Shown here piece after piece: positions 17,241 through 24,411 of a DNA stretch of 58,332 nt. Position 1 is the stretch's first letter. The number at the start of each line of letters is the position of its first letter. This DNA comes from an uncultured Peptococcaceae bacterium (lineage in GTDB: Bacteria > Bacillota > Dehalobacteriia > UBA4068 > UBA4997): NCBI GenBank assembly GCA_947625705.1, contig CANQPG010000007.1, positions 1 through 58,332 of the forward strand, written 5' to 3'. The notes under the pieces were generated by a model. The model saw nothing but the letters and a program-made list of their open reading frames with translations. It searched no databases and was not told the origin of the DNA. Both the position numbers and the translations under genes were made by a program.

Positions 17241-17767
17241 TTCTCGTCGGCCGGCTGCTGGTTCTGCTCAAAGTTGGCGCGGGTGCTCTTGAGAGCCGCC
17301 GTCACCTTGTCCAGATTGGCTTCCAGATGGGTCAGCAGGCTGTCCACATAGGCTTCGGCGTCGTCGATCATCTGGTTGGCCTGCTCGTTGTACTTGTTGA
17401 CCATGTTCTCGCCGTATTCGGTGGCCTCCTGCACGATCTTTTCGGCCTCCTGCTGCGCCATTTTGACGATCTCCGTCTCCTGCACGATACGCTCGGCTTC
17501 GGCGCGGGCTTCGTCCAGCATGCTCTTACCGCGGGCTTCGATACTCTCCAGAATTTTATCGCTCTGATCCAGCACCTGCTTGGCCTGCTTCATTTCCTCG
17601 GGCAGTTTGGCGTTGATCTTATCGACGATCTCCAGAATATAATTGCCGTCCACCATCACCTTGCCGGTCAGCGGCACGCGGGAGCTTTTGTCGATGTACT
17701 CGACCAATTCTTCCAATATTGTGCTGATGTTGCCCTCGCTCAGGCTGTCATTTCTTTCAAAATCCAT
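17237..17767 (-). CDS. Coiled-coil protein of unknown function
   Basis: A 176-residue hydrophilic protein predicted to be largely helical. Heptad-like stretches rich in Glu, Ala, Gln and Lys run from about 55 to 165, with repeated A-E-x-I-V-Q-E units. An N-terminal stretch (SLSEGNISTILEELVEYID) and VPLTGKVMVDGNYILEIVDKI precede them. Similar proteins near rsmD in Clostridia are sometimes labelled ATPase or DivIVA-like, but I see no nucleotide-binding motif. Two ATGs are possible: the second gives 9-nt spacing from AGGAGG and is preferred. It lies 50 bp downstream of rsmD in the same direction, and its stop overlaps that of the convergent ylbJ. Confidence 0.75.
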   Translation of the reverse strand: MDFERNDSLSEGNISTILEELVEYIDKSSRVPLTGKVMVDGNYILEIVDKINAKLPEEMKQAKQVLDQSDKILESIEARGKSMLDEARAEAERIVQETEIVKMAQQEAEKIVQEATEYGENMVNKYNEQANQMIDDAEAYVDSLLTHLEANLDKVTAALKSTRANFEQNQQPADEN

Positions 17768-17817
17768 AATCATATACCTCCTGTCAGCGTTTCCGAACTA
17801 TATGTTAAAATCTTAGC

Positions 17818-18357
17818 TTAACCGATACCGTAATAATAAACCGCCGTGTCGCCGTATACCCGGCTTTTGTAAAGCTGCCAGCGCCCGTCGGTGAACAATT
17901 CGGGCTGCTTGGAGGCCGTTTCCAGCATCACCAGCGCGCCCTCGTTCAAAAAGCCCGCCGCAAGCAGCTGCGGCTCGATTTTGGCGATCAGCCCCCGGTT
18001 ATAAGGCGGATCCAGCAGCACGATATCAAAGCCGGCGAGCGTTTTTAATAGCTGCGGCGTGTCGCCCGCCAGCACCCGCGCCGGGTTGTTGAAGCCGCAG
18101 GCGAAAATGTTTTTGCGCAGCGCTTCCAGCGCCCGGCGGTCTTTTTCGATAAAAACAGCCGCCGCCGCGCCGCGGGATAACGCTTCCAGCCCAAGAGCGC
18201 CGCTGCCGGCAAAAGCGTCCAGCACTTTCGCCCCCGCGATATACGGCGTAAGCGCGCTGAAAATGGCTTCACGCACGCGCTCCGTCGTCGGCCTGGTGTT
18301 CATGCCCTTGGGAGCCAGCAGCGTCTTGCCGTGTGCTGTGCCCGAAACTATACGCAT
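17818..18357 (-). CDS. rsmD: 16S rRNA (guanine-966-N2)-methyltransferase RsmD
   Basis: SAM-dependent methyltransferase acting on the small ribosomal subunit. The 179 residues start MRIVSGTAHGKTLLAPKG and include RPTTERVREAIFSAL, the SAM-binding LDAFAGSGALGLEALSRG (about 47-64), FIEKD, and the catalytic DPPY tetrapeptide (about 121-124). The start ATG is 7 nt after GGAGG; the longer frame lacks an RBS. A promoter-like pair lies 45-75 bp upstream. coaD, the common next gene, is not in this window. Confidence 0.94.
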   Translation of the reverse strand: MRIVSGTAHGKTLLAPKGMNTRPTTERVREAIFSALTPYIAGAKVLDAFAGSGALGLEALSRGAAAAVFIEKDRRALEALRKNIFACGFNNPARVLAGDTPQLLKTLAGFDIVLLDPPYNRGLIAKIEPQLLAAGFLNEGALVMLETASKQPELFTDGRWQLYKSRVYGDTAVYYYGIG

Positions 18358-18401
18358 GGCCAAACCTCCGCCCCGCCGTTTCGGCATAATAATACATCAA
18401 T

Positions 18402-18431
18402 AGTATACCACACCTTGGCGGCGTTTGTAAA
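18402..18431 (-). promoter_or_regulatory. Putative promoter of rsmD
   Basis: Minus strand TTTACA (18431-18426), 18-nt spacer, TATACT (18407-18402). Each hexamer differs from consensus by one base. The extended TG lies just upstream of the -10. Confidence 0.5.
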
Positions 18432-18486
18432 ATATAAATATTGGGTATGAGGGTATAAGCGGACGTTTTCGGCGCAAAATATTAAC

Positions 18487-18555
18487 GATTATCCCAAAAG
18501 GATAATCTTCCTCTCCCAAATAAGCAGAAATCCGCCCGGAGTTTGGGGCGGATTT
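18487..18555. terminator. Two hairpins between the DUF2197 gene and rsmD
   Basis: AAATCCGCCC (18528-18537) and GGGCGGATTT (18546-18555) form a perfect 10-bp stem. GATTATCC/GGATAATC (18487-18494 and 18500-18507) form a second, 8-bp stem with loop CAAAA. The first is a plausible terminator for the leftward DUF2197 gene, although its T-run on that strand is short. Confidence 0.55.
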
Positions 18556-18576
18556 TCTGTTATGTTTTTGGCAAAA

Positions 18577-18735
18577 TTAAATTTTTTCCACCTGCTTTTT
18601 GGCCTCGTAAATGGCTGATCTCTGGCAGGCGGGGCAGATGATGACGGGGTTTTTGCCCTCGCGCACCGCCTCGAAATTTTTGTCCATCTTGTTGATTTCC
18701 ATTTTTTTACCGCAAAGCGCGCAGCGAATTTCCAT
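18577..18735 (-). CDS. DUF2197 (YlaI-like) zinc-ribbon protein
   Basis: A 52-residue protein with two CxxC knuckles (CALC near residue 5 and CPAC near 36) separated by a basic linker, ending in a charged helix. This matches the small YlaI/DUF2197 family of Bacilli and Clostridia, whose function is unknown; the fold suggests one structural zinc. The start is the ATG of MEIRCALCGKK with GGGAGGTGAG upstream; a frame roughly twice as long has no RBS and no family support. It is divergent from gpr. Confidence 0.8.
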   Translation of the reverse strand: MEIRCALCGKKMEINKMDKNFEAVREGKNPVIICPACQRSAIYEAKKQVEKI

Positions 18736-18904
18736 CAACTCACCTCCCGGCAGAATAAATCGGCGGCTTATCAGCAAAAATAAGCTTGTTATAATAAATT
18801 CGCGCCGCCCGCGGCTTCTTCCTGCCGAAAGCAAACGTTTTTTCGCGCAAAATTTTCGGTAGACGCGCCGGGCGGCGGCTGACGGGAGGCCGGCACAGCA
18901 AACC
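18736..18904. promoter_or_regulatory. Divergent intergenic region DUF2197/gpr
   Basis: The 169-bp region should carry promoters in both directions. A TATAAT (18790-18795, plus strand) lies just after AAATAAGCTTGT (18778-18789), a 12-mer also found upstream of the 42-residue gene at 50 kb. GGGAGG lies 15 nt before the gpr ATG, a long spacing. No gene is seen. Confidence 0.4.
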
Positions 18905-19876
18905 ATGCAGAAAAATTACAGCGCCAGGCTGCTGGCAGAAGCGCGCCAGCTTGATATGGCGACGGAAGCGCACAGCCTGCTGAAAGGCGACGAGGGCGTT
19001 GAGATCGAGGGGGTTCGCCACAGTGAACGCGCGTTTCAATGCGGCAAAACCGTAACCATTGAAATATTGAACGAACAGGGCGCCAAAACGATGGGGCGCG
19101 ACGTCGGGCATTATATCACCATCGAGCTGCCCGGAATACACGAGGCTGACGCAACCAGCCTGATCGAGCCGGCCTCCGCCGAGATCGCCAAGGTGCTGGC
19201 CAAAATGCTGCCCCGCTTTGAGGCGGGCGACACGCGGCCGATCCTTTTGGCGGGGCTGGGCAATTTCCAGACGACGGCGGACGCGATCGGCCCCAAGGTC
19301 ATCTCGCATATCCAGCCGACCAATCACTTCTTCCGCCGGGAATTCGCGTCAGAGATCCGCCCGGTGGCGGCCATTACGCCCGGCGTCGTCGGCAACACCG
19401 GCGTGGAGACGGCGGCGCTCATCAAGGGCGTGGCCGAGCAGATCGACCCGGCGGCGCTGGTGGTGATCGACGCTCTGGCGGCCAGAAGTATCGGCGGCGT
19501 GATGAGCAGTATCCAAATCTGCGACACCGGGATCCGCCCCGGCTCGGGCGTGCAGAACCACCGCCGGGCGATCAACCGCGAATACCTCGGCGTCCCCGTG
19601 CTGGCCGTGGGCATACCAACCGTGGTGCAGGCGGCGGCGATAATCCGCGAAAGCGCTTCGCTCTGCCTGATGGAGCTTAACGCCAACCGGGCAGATCTCC
19701 CCGAACAGGTGGCGGAGCAAATGCTCTCGCCGTTTGAGCATAATCTGGTGATGACGCCCAAGGAGGCGGACGAGCTGGTGCCGCTGGCCGCGCTGATCAT
19801 TGCGGCGGGGCTGACGCGGGCGCTGCACCCCGGCGCGGCGGCGGGCGACTTCGCCGAATATATGCAGGGCGTGTAA
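18905..19876 (+). CDS. gpr: Spore germination protease GPR
   Basis: Aspartic-type endoprotease that degrades small acid-soluble spore proteins during germination, made as a zymogen in the forespore. The 323 residues align with the family: ARQLDMATEAHSLLKG near residues 13-28 resembles the self-cleavage site (TDLAxEA), and D126 (TTADAIGP) and D189 (VVIDALAARS) correspond to the catalytic aspartates D127 and D193 of Bacillus GPR. TNHFFRREF and MSSIQICDTGI are also typical. The ATG lies 15 nt after GGGAGG, unusually far. A SASP gene, its substrate, follows 197 bp downstream on the same strand. Confidence 0.95.
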   Translation: MQKNYSARLLAEARQLDMATEAHSLLKGDEGVEIEGVRHSERAFQCGKTVTIEILNEQGAKTMGRDVGHYITIELPGIHEADATSLIEPASAEIAKVLAKMLPRFEAGDTRPILLAGLGNFQTTADAIGPKVISHIQPTNHFFRREFASEIRPVAAITPGVVGNTGVETAALIKGVAEQIDPAALVVIDALAARSIGGVMSSIQICDTGIRPGSGVQNHRRAINREYLGVPVLAVGIPTVVQAAAIIRESASLCLMELNANRADLPEQVAEQMLSPFEHNLVMTPKEADELVPLAALIIAAGLTRALHPGAAAGDFAEYMQGV

Positions 19877-19917
19877 GAACATTGCCAAACTGACAAAATA
19901 TTGCCAGCAAAAATCGG

Positions 19918-19947
19918 GCATATTCGCCCGACTTCGGTACAATACTA
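19918..19947 (+). promoter_or_regulatory. Sigma-G-like promoter upstream of the SASP gene
   Basis: GCATA (19918-19922), 18 nt, then AATACTA (19941-19947), compared with a sigma-G consensus of GHATR-N18-CATXHTA: only the first base of the -10 deviates. A sigma-G start would fit forespore SASP expression. It implies a leader of about 120 nt before the SASP ATG. Inference from consensus only. A TCGGGC/GCCCGA hairpin (19914-19930) overlaps the -35 and may belong to the end of gpr. Confidence 0.5.
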
Positions 19948-19980
19948 TGAATGCTTTTGAAACGGAAACATTCATCAACC

Positions 19981-20029
19981 AAAAGCAGCCGATTGAATTA
20001 CGCTGGCTGCGCTTTTGCAGACAAGCTTA
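19981..20029 (+). repeat. Hairpin and shared sequence element in the SASP leader
   Basis: AAAAGCAGCC (19981-19990) pairs with GGCTGCGCTTTT (20005-20016) with one bulged base. The segment 20012-20029 is the exact reverse complement of the 18-mer TAAGCTTGTCTGCAAAAG at 49924-49941 upstream of the 42-residue gene, and GGCTGC adjoins both copies with one extra base here. Function unknown. Confidence 0.55.
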
Positions 20030-20073
20030 GCAAGATTTCAAACGGCAAACAACCAGTCAAGGAGGTGACAACA

Positions 20074-20295
20074 ATGGAAAACAAGGCAGTCCTGAATCAG
20101 TTTAAGACTGAAGTTGCCAACGAATTGGGCATCAACAACTACGAACAGATTGACAAGGGTCAGCTGACCTCTCGTCAGAACGGTTATGTTGGCGGCAACA
20201 TGACCCGCAAAATGGTAGCCTTCGCCGAGCAGGCTATCGCTCAGGGTCAGACCGCTGCTATCAACAACGCAGCTCAGACCGAGCAGATTCGCTAA
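20074..20295 (+). CDS. Alpha/beta-type small acid-soluble spore protein
   Basis: DNA-binding protein that coats and protects spore DNA and is degraded by GPR at germination. The 73 residues contain the GPR cleavage motif KTEVANELGI (about 11-20) and the conserved DNA-binding block GQLTSRQNGYVGGNMTRKMV (about 28-47). The internal spacing is that of SspA/SspC-like proteins. Start ATG with AAGGAGGTGACAACA upstream; the longer frame has no support. It lies directly downstream of gpr and upstream of a strong double hairpin. Confidence 0.95.
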   Translation: MENKAVLNQFKTEVANELGINNYEQIDKGQLTSRQNGYVGGNMTRKMVAFAEQAIAQGQTAAINNAAQTEQIR

Positions 20296-20310
20296 CCAAT
20301 ATGAATAAAC

Positions 20311-20370
20311 GGCGCCCGCTGATCTTGGGCGCAAAACGGCGGCAGGGCGCAAACCCCGCCGCCGTTTTTT
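20311..20370 (+). terminator. Terminator pair after the SASP gene
   Basis: GGCGCCC/GGGCGC (20311-20332) and AACGGCGGC-GGG/CCC-GCCGCCGTT (20335-20366), the latter followed by a run of Ts. The second hairpin is strong and lies between convergent genes, so it may also stop leftward ydcZ transcripts, though with only four Ts on that strand. Confidence 0.85.
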
Positions 20371-20809
20371 ATTTGCCCAGCATCAGCTTAACGCCGAGAG
20401 CCAGCACCGCCACACCCGCCATTTGGGCATATGATACCGGGGTTTTTTCCAGCCCGAACAGCCCCAGCCAGTCGATAATTGTCGCGGTGGCCACCTGCCC
20501 CGCCACAATGGCCGTGGTGGCCGAGGCCGCGCCGAGACGCGGAATGGAGACCATCACGCCGTAGATGATGACGACGTTGATCAGGCCGCTTAAATAGCCG
20601 TACCACGGCAGCTCCGGCAGCTTCTTCCAATCGCCCTCGCCCACGCCCGCCGCAAACAGCAGCAGGAAGATGATCAAAAGCCCCACCGCGTGCATTAAAA
20701 AATTGCCCTCCAGCGTGCCGATGATCTTGCTGACCTGCCCGTTGATACTGCCCTGCACCGCCATCAGCATACCCGCCAGACACGGCAAAAACCAAATCAG
20801 CCAATTCAT
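20369..20809 (-). CDS. DMT-family transporter, YdcZ/DUF606 type
   Basis: Small inner-membrane protein of 146 residues with five hydrophobic segments, matching the DUF606/YdcZ group of drug/metabolite transporters (AVQGSINGQVSK near the N-terminus, GQVATATIIDWLGLFG near the C-terminus). The substrate is unknown; such half-size transporters often act as dimers. ATG start. The only RBS (AGGTG) lies within the 3' arm of a terminator-like hairpin whose T7 tract runs directly into the ATG. Leftward, downstream of the SpoVID-like gene. Confidence 0.82.
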   Translation of the reverse strand: MNWLIWFLPCLAGMLMAVQGSINGQVSKIIGTLEGNFLMHAVGLLIIFLLLFAAGVGEGDWKKLPELPWYGYLSGLINVVIIYGVMVSIPRLGAASATTAIVAGQVATATIIDWLGLFGLEKTPVSYAQMAGVAVLALGVKLMLGK

Positions 20810-20847
20810 AAAAAAACACCTACCCCTTCATAGTATCAGGGATAGGT
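20810..20847 (-). terminator. Terminator-like hairpin abutting the ydcZ start codon
   Basis: Minus strand ACCTATCCC (20847-20839), 12-nt loop, GGGGTAGGT (20826-20818): a 9-bp stem with one G-U pair, then G and T7 ending at the ATG. It would terminate the SpoVID-like operon. Because it buries the ydcZ RBS, it could also control ydcZ translation. Confidence 0.65.
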
Positions 20848-20882
20848 ATTTCCATTTCTGCCAGATTTTATGAATTTTTTTC

Positions 20883-22655
20883 TCAGCCGGGGATCCGCAG
20901 CACCGTGCCCGCCTTGAGGTCGCCCTCGGTGATACGGTTGGCGGCCAGCAGGCTTTCCAGCGATATATTGTTTTTCAGCGCAATGCTCATCGGCTGGTCG
21001 CCCGGCTTCACCACATAAAACCGCATGGAGAACGCGCCCGCCTTTTTGGCGCCCTCCGCCGGCGCCGGCGCCTGGGCGGCACGGGCGGGCTGCGCCGCCG
21101 ACATCTTCAGCCGCACGCCGTTGGCGTTGACCAGCTTCAGCTCGACGTCCGCCGCGGCAGGCTCAACCGGGGCTGCCGCTTCAGCAGTTTCCGCCGCCAC
21201 TTCCGCCATGACCTCCGCCGTTTCTTCCGCTTCCACCGCAACTTCCGCAATTTCTTCTGCCGCCGCTTCGGTTTCAAGCGACGAAGCTTCTGCCGCTGCC
21301 GGCTCTGCAACACTTTGTTCCGCCGCAGCCGCCACAGTCTCTGCCGCCGCGTTTTCCACCGGACTTTCCACTTCTGCCGTCGGGTTTTCCCCGCTTTCCA
21401 CCGCCGCGCTCACTTCTGCGGCTTCCGGAGCTGCGGTTTTTTCCACAACCGTTTCGTTCACATCGTTTTGTTCCGTCAAATTTTCAGCCTCCTTTACTGG
21501 TGCCGCTGCTGTTTCGGTCATCGCCATCGGTTCAACCGGTTTGACCACCACAGCTGGTTCGCCCGCTTCGGCGGTCTCCGCCGCCGCCTGCGCTTCGGCT
21601 GCGGCTTGCAGGCTCTCGCCCCGCGCTTTCAGTTTCGCCAGCGCCGCCGTGGTCAAAAGCGTGCGGAAGCGGTTTTTGTTCAGCTTGGGCGCATATATCT
21701 GCTCCATATTGGCAGTGCGCTCCGCCTCCGCCGCCGCGGCGGAGCTTTCCACAGTATTTTCCACCGGGTTATACACCGGGATCCCCACCGGCTTTTCCAC
21801 GGGGTTTTCCACCGTGTTGACGGGACGCAAATCAGGCTCCGGAAAATGCCAGACGGGAATTCGCGACGTCTCCGCCGGCTCCGCCGCCGTCTTCTGCTCC
21901 TGCTGCGGCACAGGCTCGGCGGGGACGTTAACGATCTGCGTTACCTTGACCTGCGGCCGCAGGGGCGTCTCCCCGGTGACGCGAATTAGCGGCGGCTCGC
22001 TCGGCTCGGCGGCAGCAGTGCGCGACGGCTGCATATCCCCCGGCTCGTCGCTGGAGCGTATCAGGCGCGGCTCGCCCGTCTTATCGCCGGCCGCCCCCAG
22101 AAAGAACCGGTCAATTTTGCTCTCAATGCGCTTATCCACCGCGTCGGCGTCCGGCATGGGAATGTCGCTCGTCCAGACGCGGCGCCGGGACGAAAGCGTA
22201 TGCACCGCTTCGGCAGACGGCGCCGGCGCTGCTGCCGTTTTATCCTCCTGCCAGCGGTAATCGCCGACGTATTCCAAATTCAGCGTTCCGGAAAAATCCA
22301 GCACATAGGGCGAAAGGATTTTGACCATCGGGCGCGCCACCGCGCCGTGCAGGTCTGCCGCCTCATATTGCAATCCGCCCAGCCAGCCGGGCGGCGTCTG
22401 CACCTTTAAGGGCAGCATAATGCGGTATTTGTTGAGCCCGCGCCCCTCCATTCCCTGATACTCCATATCCAGCTCGTAAAAGCCGCGCAGCCAGACGGTA
22501 TCGCCGCTTCTTTGCAGGTCGTCGATGAACACCGTGGCTCTGATCTTATCTATATAGCGCACGCCCACCGCGGTTTTGGGCAAAAAAACCGTCTGCGTCA
22601 GCGGCAAAGTTATCTTGGTATCCGCCAAGCGGCTTCCCCTTGTTTGCTTGCTCAT
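20883..22655 (-). CDS. SpoVID-like spore coat morphogenetic protein with LysM
   Basis: Probable coat-assembly protein. Of 590 residues, about 1-135 form a beta-rich N-terminal domain (starting ADTKITLPLTQTVFLP). Residues about 135-540 are a long low-complexity linker very rich in Ala, Glu, Val and Pro with recurrent ENPVEKP/ENTVE-like units. The last about 45 residues are a LysM domain (MRFYVVKPGDQPMSIA to AGTVLRIPG). Beta domain, acidic linker and C-terminal LysM is the architecture of Bacillus SpoVID and clostridial SipL, which bridge SpoIVA and SafA; I do not see clear DUF3794 repeats. ATG 7 nt after GGAGG. Probably co-transcribed with the upstream ATPase gene. Confidence 0.65.
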   Translation of the reverse strand: MSKQTRGSRLADTKITLPLTQTVFLPKTAVGVRYIDKIRATVFIDDLQRSGDTVWLRGFYELDMEYQGMEGRGLNKYRIMLPLKVQTPPGWLGGLQYEAADLHGAVARPMVKILSPYVLDFSGTLNLEYVGDYRWQEDKTAAAPAPSAEAVHTLSSRRRVWTSDIPMPDADAVDKRIESKIDRFFLGAAGDKTGEPRLIRSSDEPGDMQPSRTAAAEPSEPPLIRVTGETPLRPQVKVTQIVNVPAEPVPQQEQKTAAEPAETSRIPVWHFPEPDLRPVNTVENPVEKPVGIPVYNPVENTVESSAAAAEAERTANMEQIYAPKLNKNRFRTLLTTAALAKLKARGESLQAAAEAQAAAETAEAGEPAVVVKPVEPMAMTETAAAPVKEAENLTEQNDVNETVVEKTAAPEAAEVSAAVESGENPTAEVESPVENAAAETVAAAAEQSVAEPAAAEASSLETEAAAEEIAEVAVEAEETAEVMAEVAAETAEAAAPVEPAAADVELKLVNANGVRLKMSAAQPARAAQAPAPAEGAKKAGAFSMRFYVVKPGDQPMSIALKNNISLESLLAANRITEGDLKAGTVLRIPG

Positions 22656-22748
22656 AGCCTAACCTCCTAAAGCCCGCGCAGATACGCAAAAGGCCGCCTG
22701 CGCTTTTTCAATTAAGCTATATGCCGCCCGCCGCCAAAATATACCGCG

Positions 22749-23807
22749 TTAACGCTCCTGCTCCGCCGCCATCTGCCAAAGCTCGCTTAAAATATGGCTC
22801 CCGAGCGCCGCCACCTGCTCAAAATCCATCGCCGCCGTATAGCAGGCCGAAAGCTCCGCCTGCTTCGCCGCCCCCTCCCGCACGGCCGCCGCCGCTTCCT
22901 GCTGCCTTTGGCGCATATCCTCGCCCGCCAGCACTTCGGCCAGCTGTTCCGTTGTATCCGCCGGAGCCAGGCGGATCAGCTCGTCGTGGTAAAGCGGCGC
23001 AAGCTCCGCCAGCCCCGCGTCCGCCAGCGCCACCGATAGCCCCGGCAGTATCAGCAGCACCGGGCGCTCCGGTGCCAGATAACTGTAATAGATATCCACG
23101 CTGTGGCCAAGCTCCGCCGCCTGTTCGGCCAGCTTCGCCAGCACCGGCGCGGCGTCGCCGGCAAGCAGATACCGCCGTTTGCAGCAGGCGGAAAGCTCCT
23201 GCGCCGAGCTTGTGAGCCCCCCCGCCGTCAGCGCTTCGGCAAAAAAGCGGCGCACCTGTACGTGCCGCGCCGCAAAAACCTCGCGCGCCAGCGCGGCGCA
23301 GATATCGTCCACCTCCGGCTCGGAAAGCGTTATCCCGGCGGCGGCATATAACTTCTCCCGCCCCTGCTGATAGAGCGAGAGCAGCCCCGCCTCGCGCTGC
23401 AAACCGCGTTTCAGCTCCTGCCCCAGGCGTTTGATCTCCTCGCGCCTGGCGGCGAGCTTCTCCTGCTCCCAGCAATCGCCCAGATTATAAATTTCCTCCA
23501 CCACGCCGGGGTTCTGCGGGCGGATATACTCCTGAAAGCCGGCGTCCACCACCGCCGCGCGAAGCTCCGGTATCACCACGCCCTCCGCGCCGCCGCTGGC
23601 GTCCGTGCCCTGCCAAAGCTCCACATCAAAGCCGCGCTCACACATATTCTCGGCCACGCGGCTGATCAGGCTGCTTTTGCCGCAGCCGGGCGCCCCCAGC
23701 AGCAGAAAGACCCGCTCCAGCGCGGCCAGATCGACCTCGGCATAAGACGTATAACCCTCCGGCGTCATGCAGCCGGCAAACATATGCACCAGCTTACCTT
23801 TTTTCAT
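22749..23807 (-). CDS. PRK06851-type ATPase/kinase-like protein
   Basis: P-loop protein of 352 residues. The N-terminal MKKGKLVHMFAGCMTPEGY and the Walker A loop GAPGCGKSS (about 39-47) followed by DVELWQGTDASGGAEGVVIPEL and RPQNPGVVEEIYNLGD match PRK06851-type proteins, which are common in spore-formers and of unknown function. A second half (about 205-352) contains another, degenerate nucleotide-binding-like region. The ATG with GAGGGTG upstream is preferred over a GTG four codons earlier. It precedes the SpoVID-like gene by 93 bp, so a sporulation role is inferred from context only. Confidence 0.7.
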   Translation of the reverse strand: MKKGKLVHMFAGCMTPEGYTSYAEVDLAALERVFLLLGAPGCGKSSLISRVAENMCERGFDVELWQGTDASGGAEGVVIPELRAAVVDAGFQEYIRPQNPGVVEEIYNLGDCWEQEKLAARREEIKRLGQELKRGLQREAGLLSLYQQGREKLYAAAGITLSEPEVDDICAALAREVFAARHVQVRRFFAEALTAGGLTSSAQELSACCKRRYLLAGDAAPVLAKLAEQAAELGHSVDIYYSYLAPERPVLLILPGLSVALADAGLAELAPLYHDELIRLAPADTTEQLAEVLAGEDMRQRQQEAAAAVREGAAKQAELSACYTAAMDFEQVAALGSHILSELWQMAAEQER

Positions 23808-23872
23808 CAGCAGGCTCACCCTCTTTGTTGCGTTTACGGTTTCAGCTTATGTGGCGGGATAAGCCGCGGTGC

Positions 23873-23907
23873 GCAAAAAAAATCCCGGGGAAACGCCGTC
23901 CCCGGGA
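23873..23907 (-). terminator. Terminator after the lipoprotein gene
   Basis: Minus strand TCCCGGGG, loop, CCCCGGGA: a perfect 8-bp GC-rich stem followed by T8 or more. Confidence 0.9.
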
Positions 23908-23934
23908 AAAGCCTCGCCGATTTAATTTGGCCGC

Positions 23935-24396
23935 CTAATCCAGCCACTCCGCCGTGAAGCCGACCACCGTCGCGTCGTCCACCGTCAGCAGGATTATCTG
24001 CACCTCGTTGTTGTTATAGCGGTAGCCGGAGGCCGCGTCGCGCGTGTAGCCGTTATCCTCCAGCACCTTGCCGGCCGCCGCAATGTCGTCGCCCACCTTA
24101 AGGCCGAACACGCCAAACTCCGCATTCTTGCTGGATAAGCGGCGGATAACGTCCTCATCGCTCACCACGACGGAAAGGTCGCTGGCATGATAGGCATATT
24201 CCGTGCCCTCGGTAATGGGACTTTCGGCGTCCGGTTCGCCCAGCTCTTCCTGCATGGCGTCAGTCGTCATGCCCAGCTTCAGACCGCCGAATTCGGCGTT
24301 TTCATTAAAGTCCAGCAGCGCTTCGTTGGATTCCGGGAGCGTACAGCCCGCCGTAACCAGCAGCAGCAGCGCAAATATCGCAAACAGGCGCTTCAC
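23935..24396 (-). CDS. Lipoprotein with two BamE/SmpA-like repeats
   Basis: Secreted lipoprotein: hydrophobic signal peptide (about 4-16) and lipobox VTAGC with Cys18. The 153-residue mature part holds FGGLKLGMTTDAMQEELGEPD, which resembles the GMTxxxVxxxLGxPD motif of the SmpA/BamE fold, and a second half (FGVFGLKVGDDIAAAGKVLEDNGY) that looks like a diverged repeat. Function unknown. It directly follows the S41 protease gene (15 bp), suggesting a shared envelope role, and ends in a strong terminator. Confidence 0.7.
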   Translation of the reverse strand: MKRLFAIFALLLLVTAGCTLPESNEALLDFNENAEFGGLKLGMTTDAMQEELGEPDAESPITEGTEYAYHASDLSVVVSDEDVIRRLSSKNAEFGVFGLKVGDDIAAAGKVLEDNGYTRDAASGYRYNNNEVQIILLTVDDATVVGFTAEWLD

Positions 24397-24411
24397 AGCA
24401 CACCTCCAACA

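Noticed and set aside
18577-18906. Longer (109-codon) version of the DUF2197 gene
   Set aside because: The extra N-terminus has no RBS and is not family-like; the internal ATG has a strong RBS and the expected CxxC start.
19914-19930. TCGGGC/GCCCGA hairpin as a gpr terminator
   Set aside because: No T-run follows and it overlaps the sigma-G-like -35; kept only as a note.
20301-20564. Frame beginning MNKRRPLILG after the SASP gene
   Set aside because: It starts inside the terminator hairpins and is antisense to ydcZ; no RBS.
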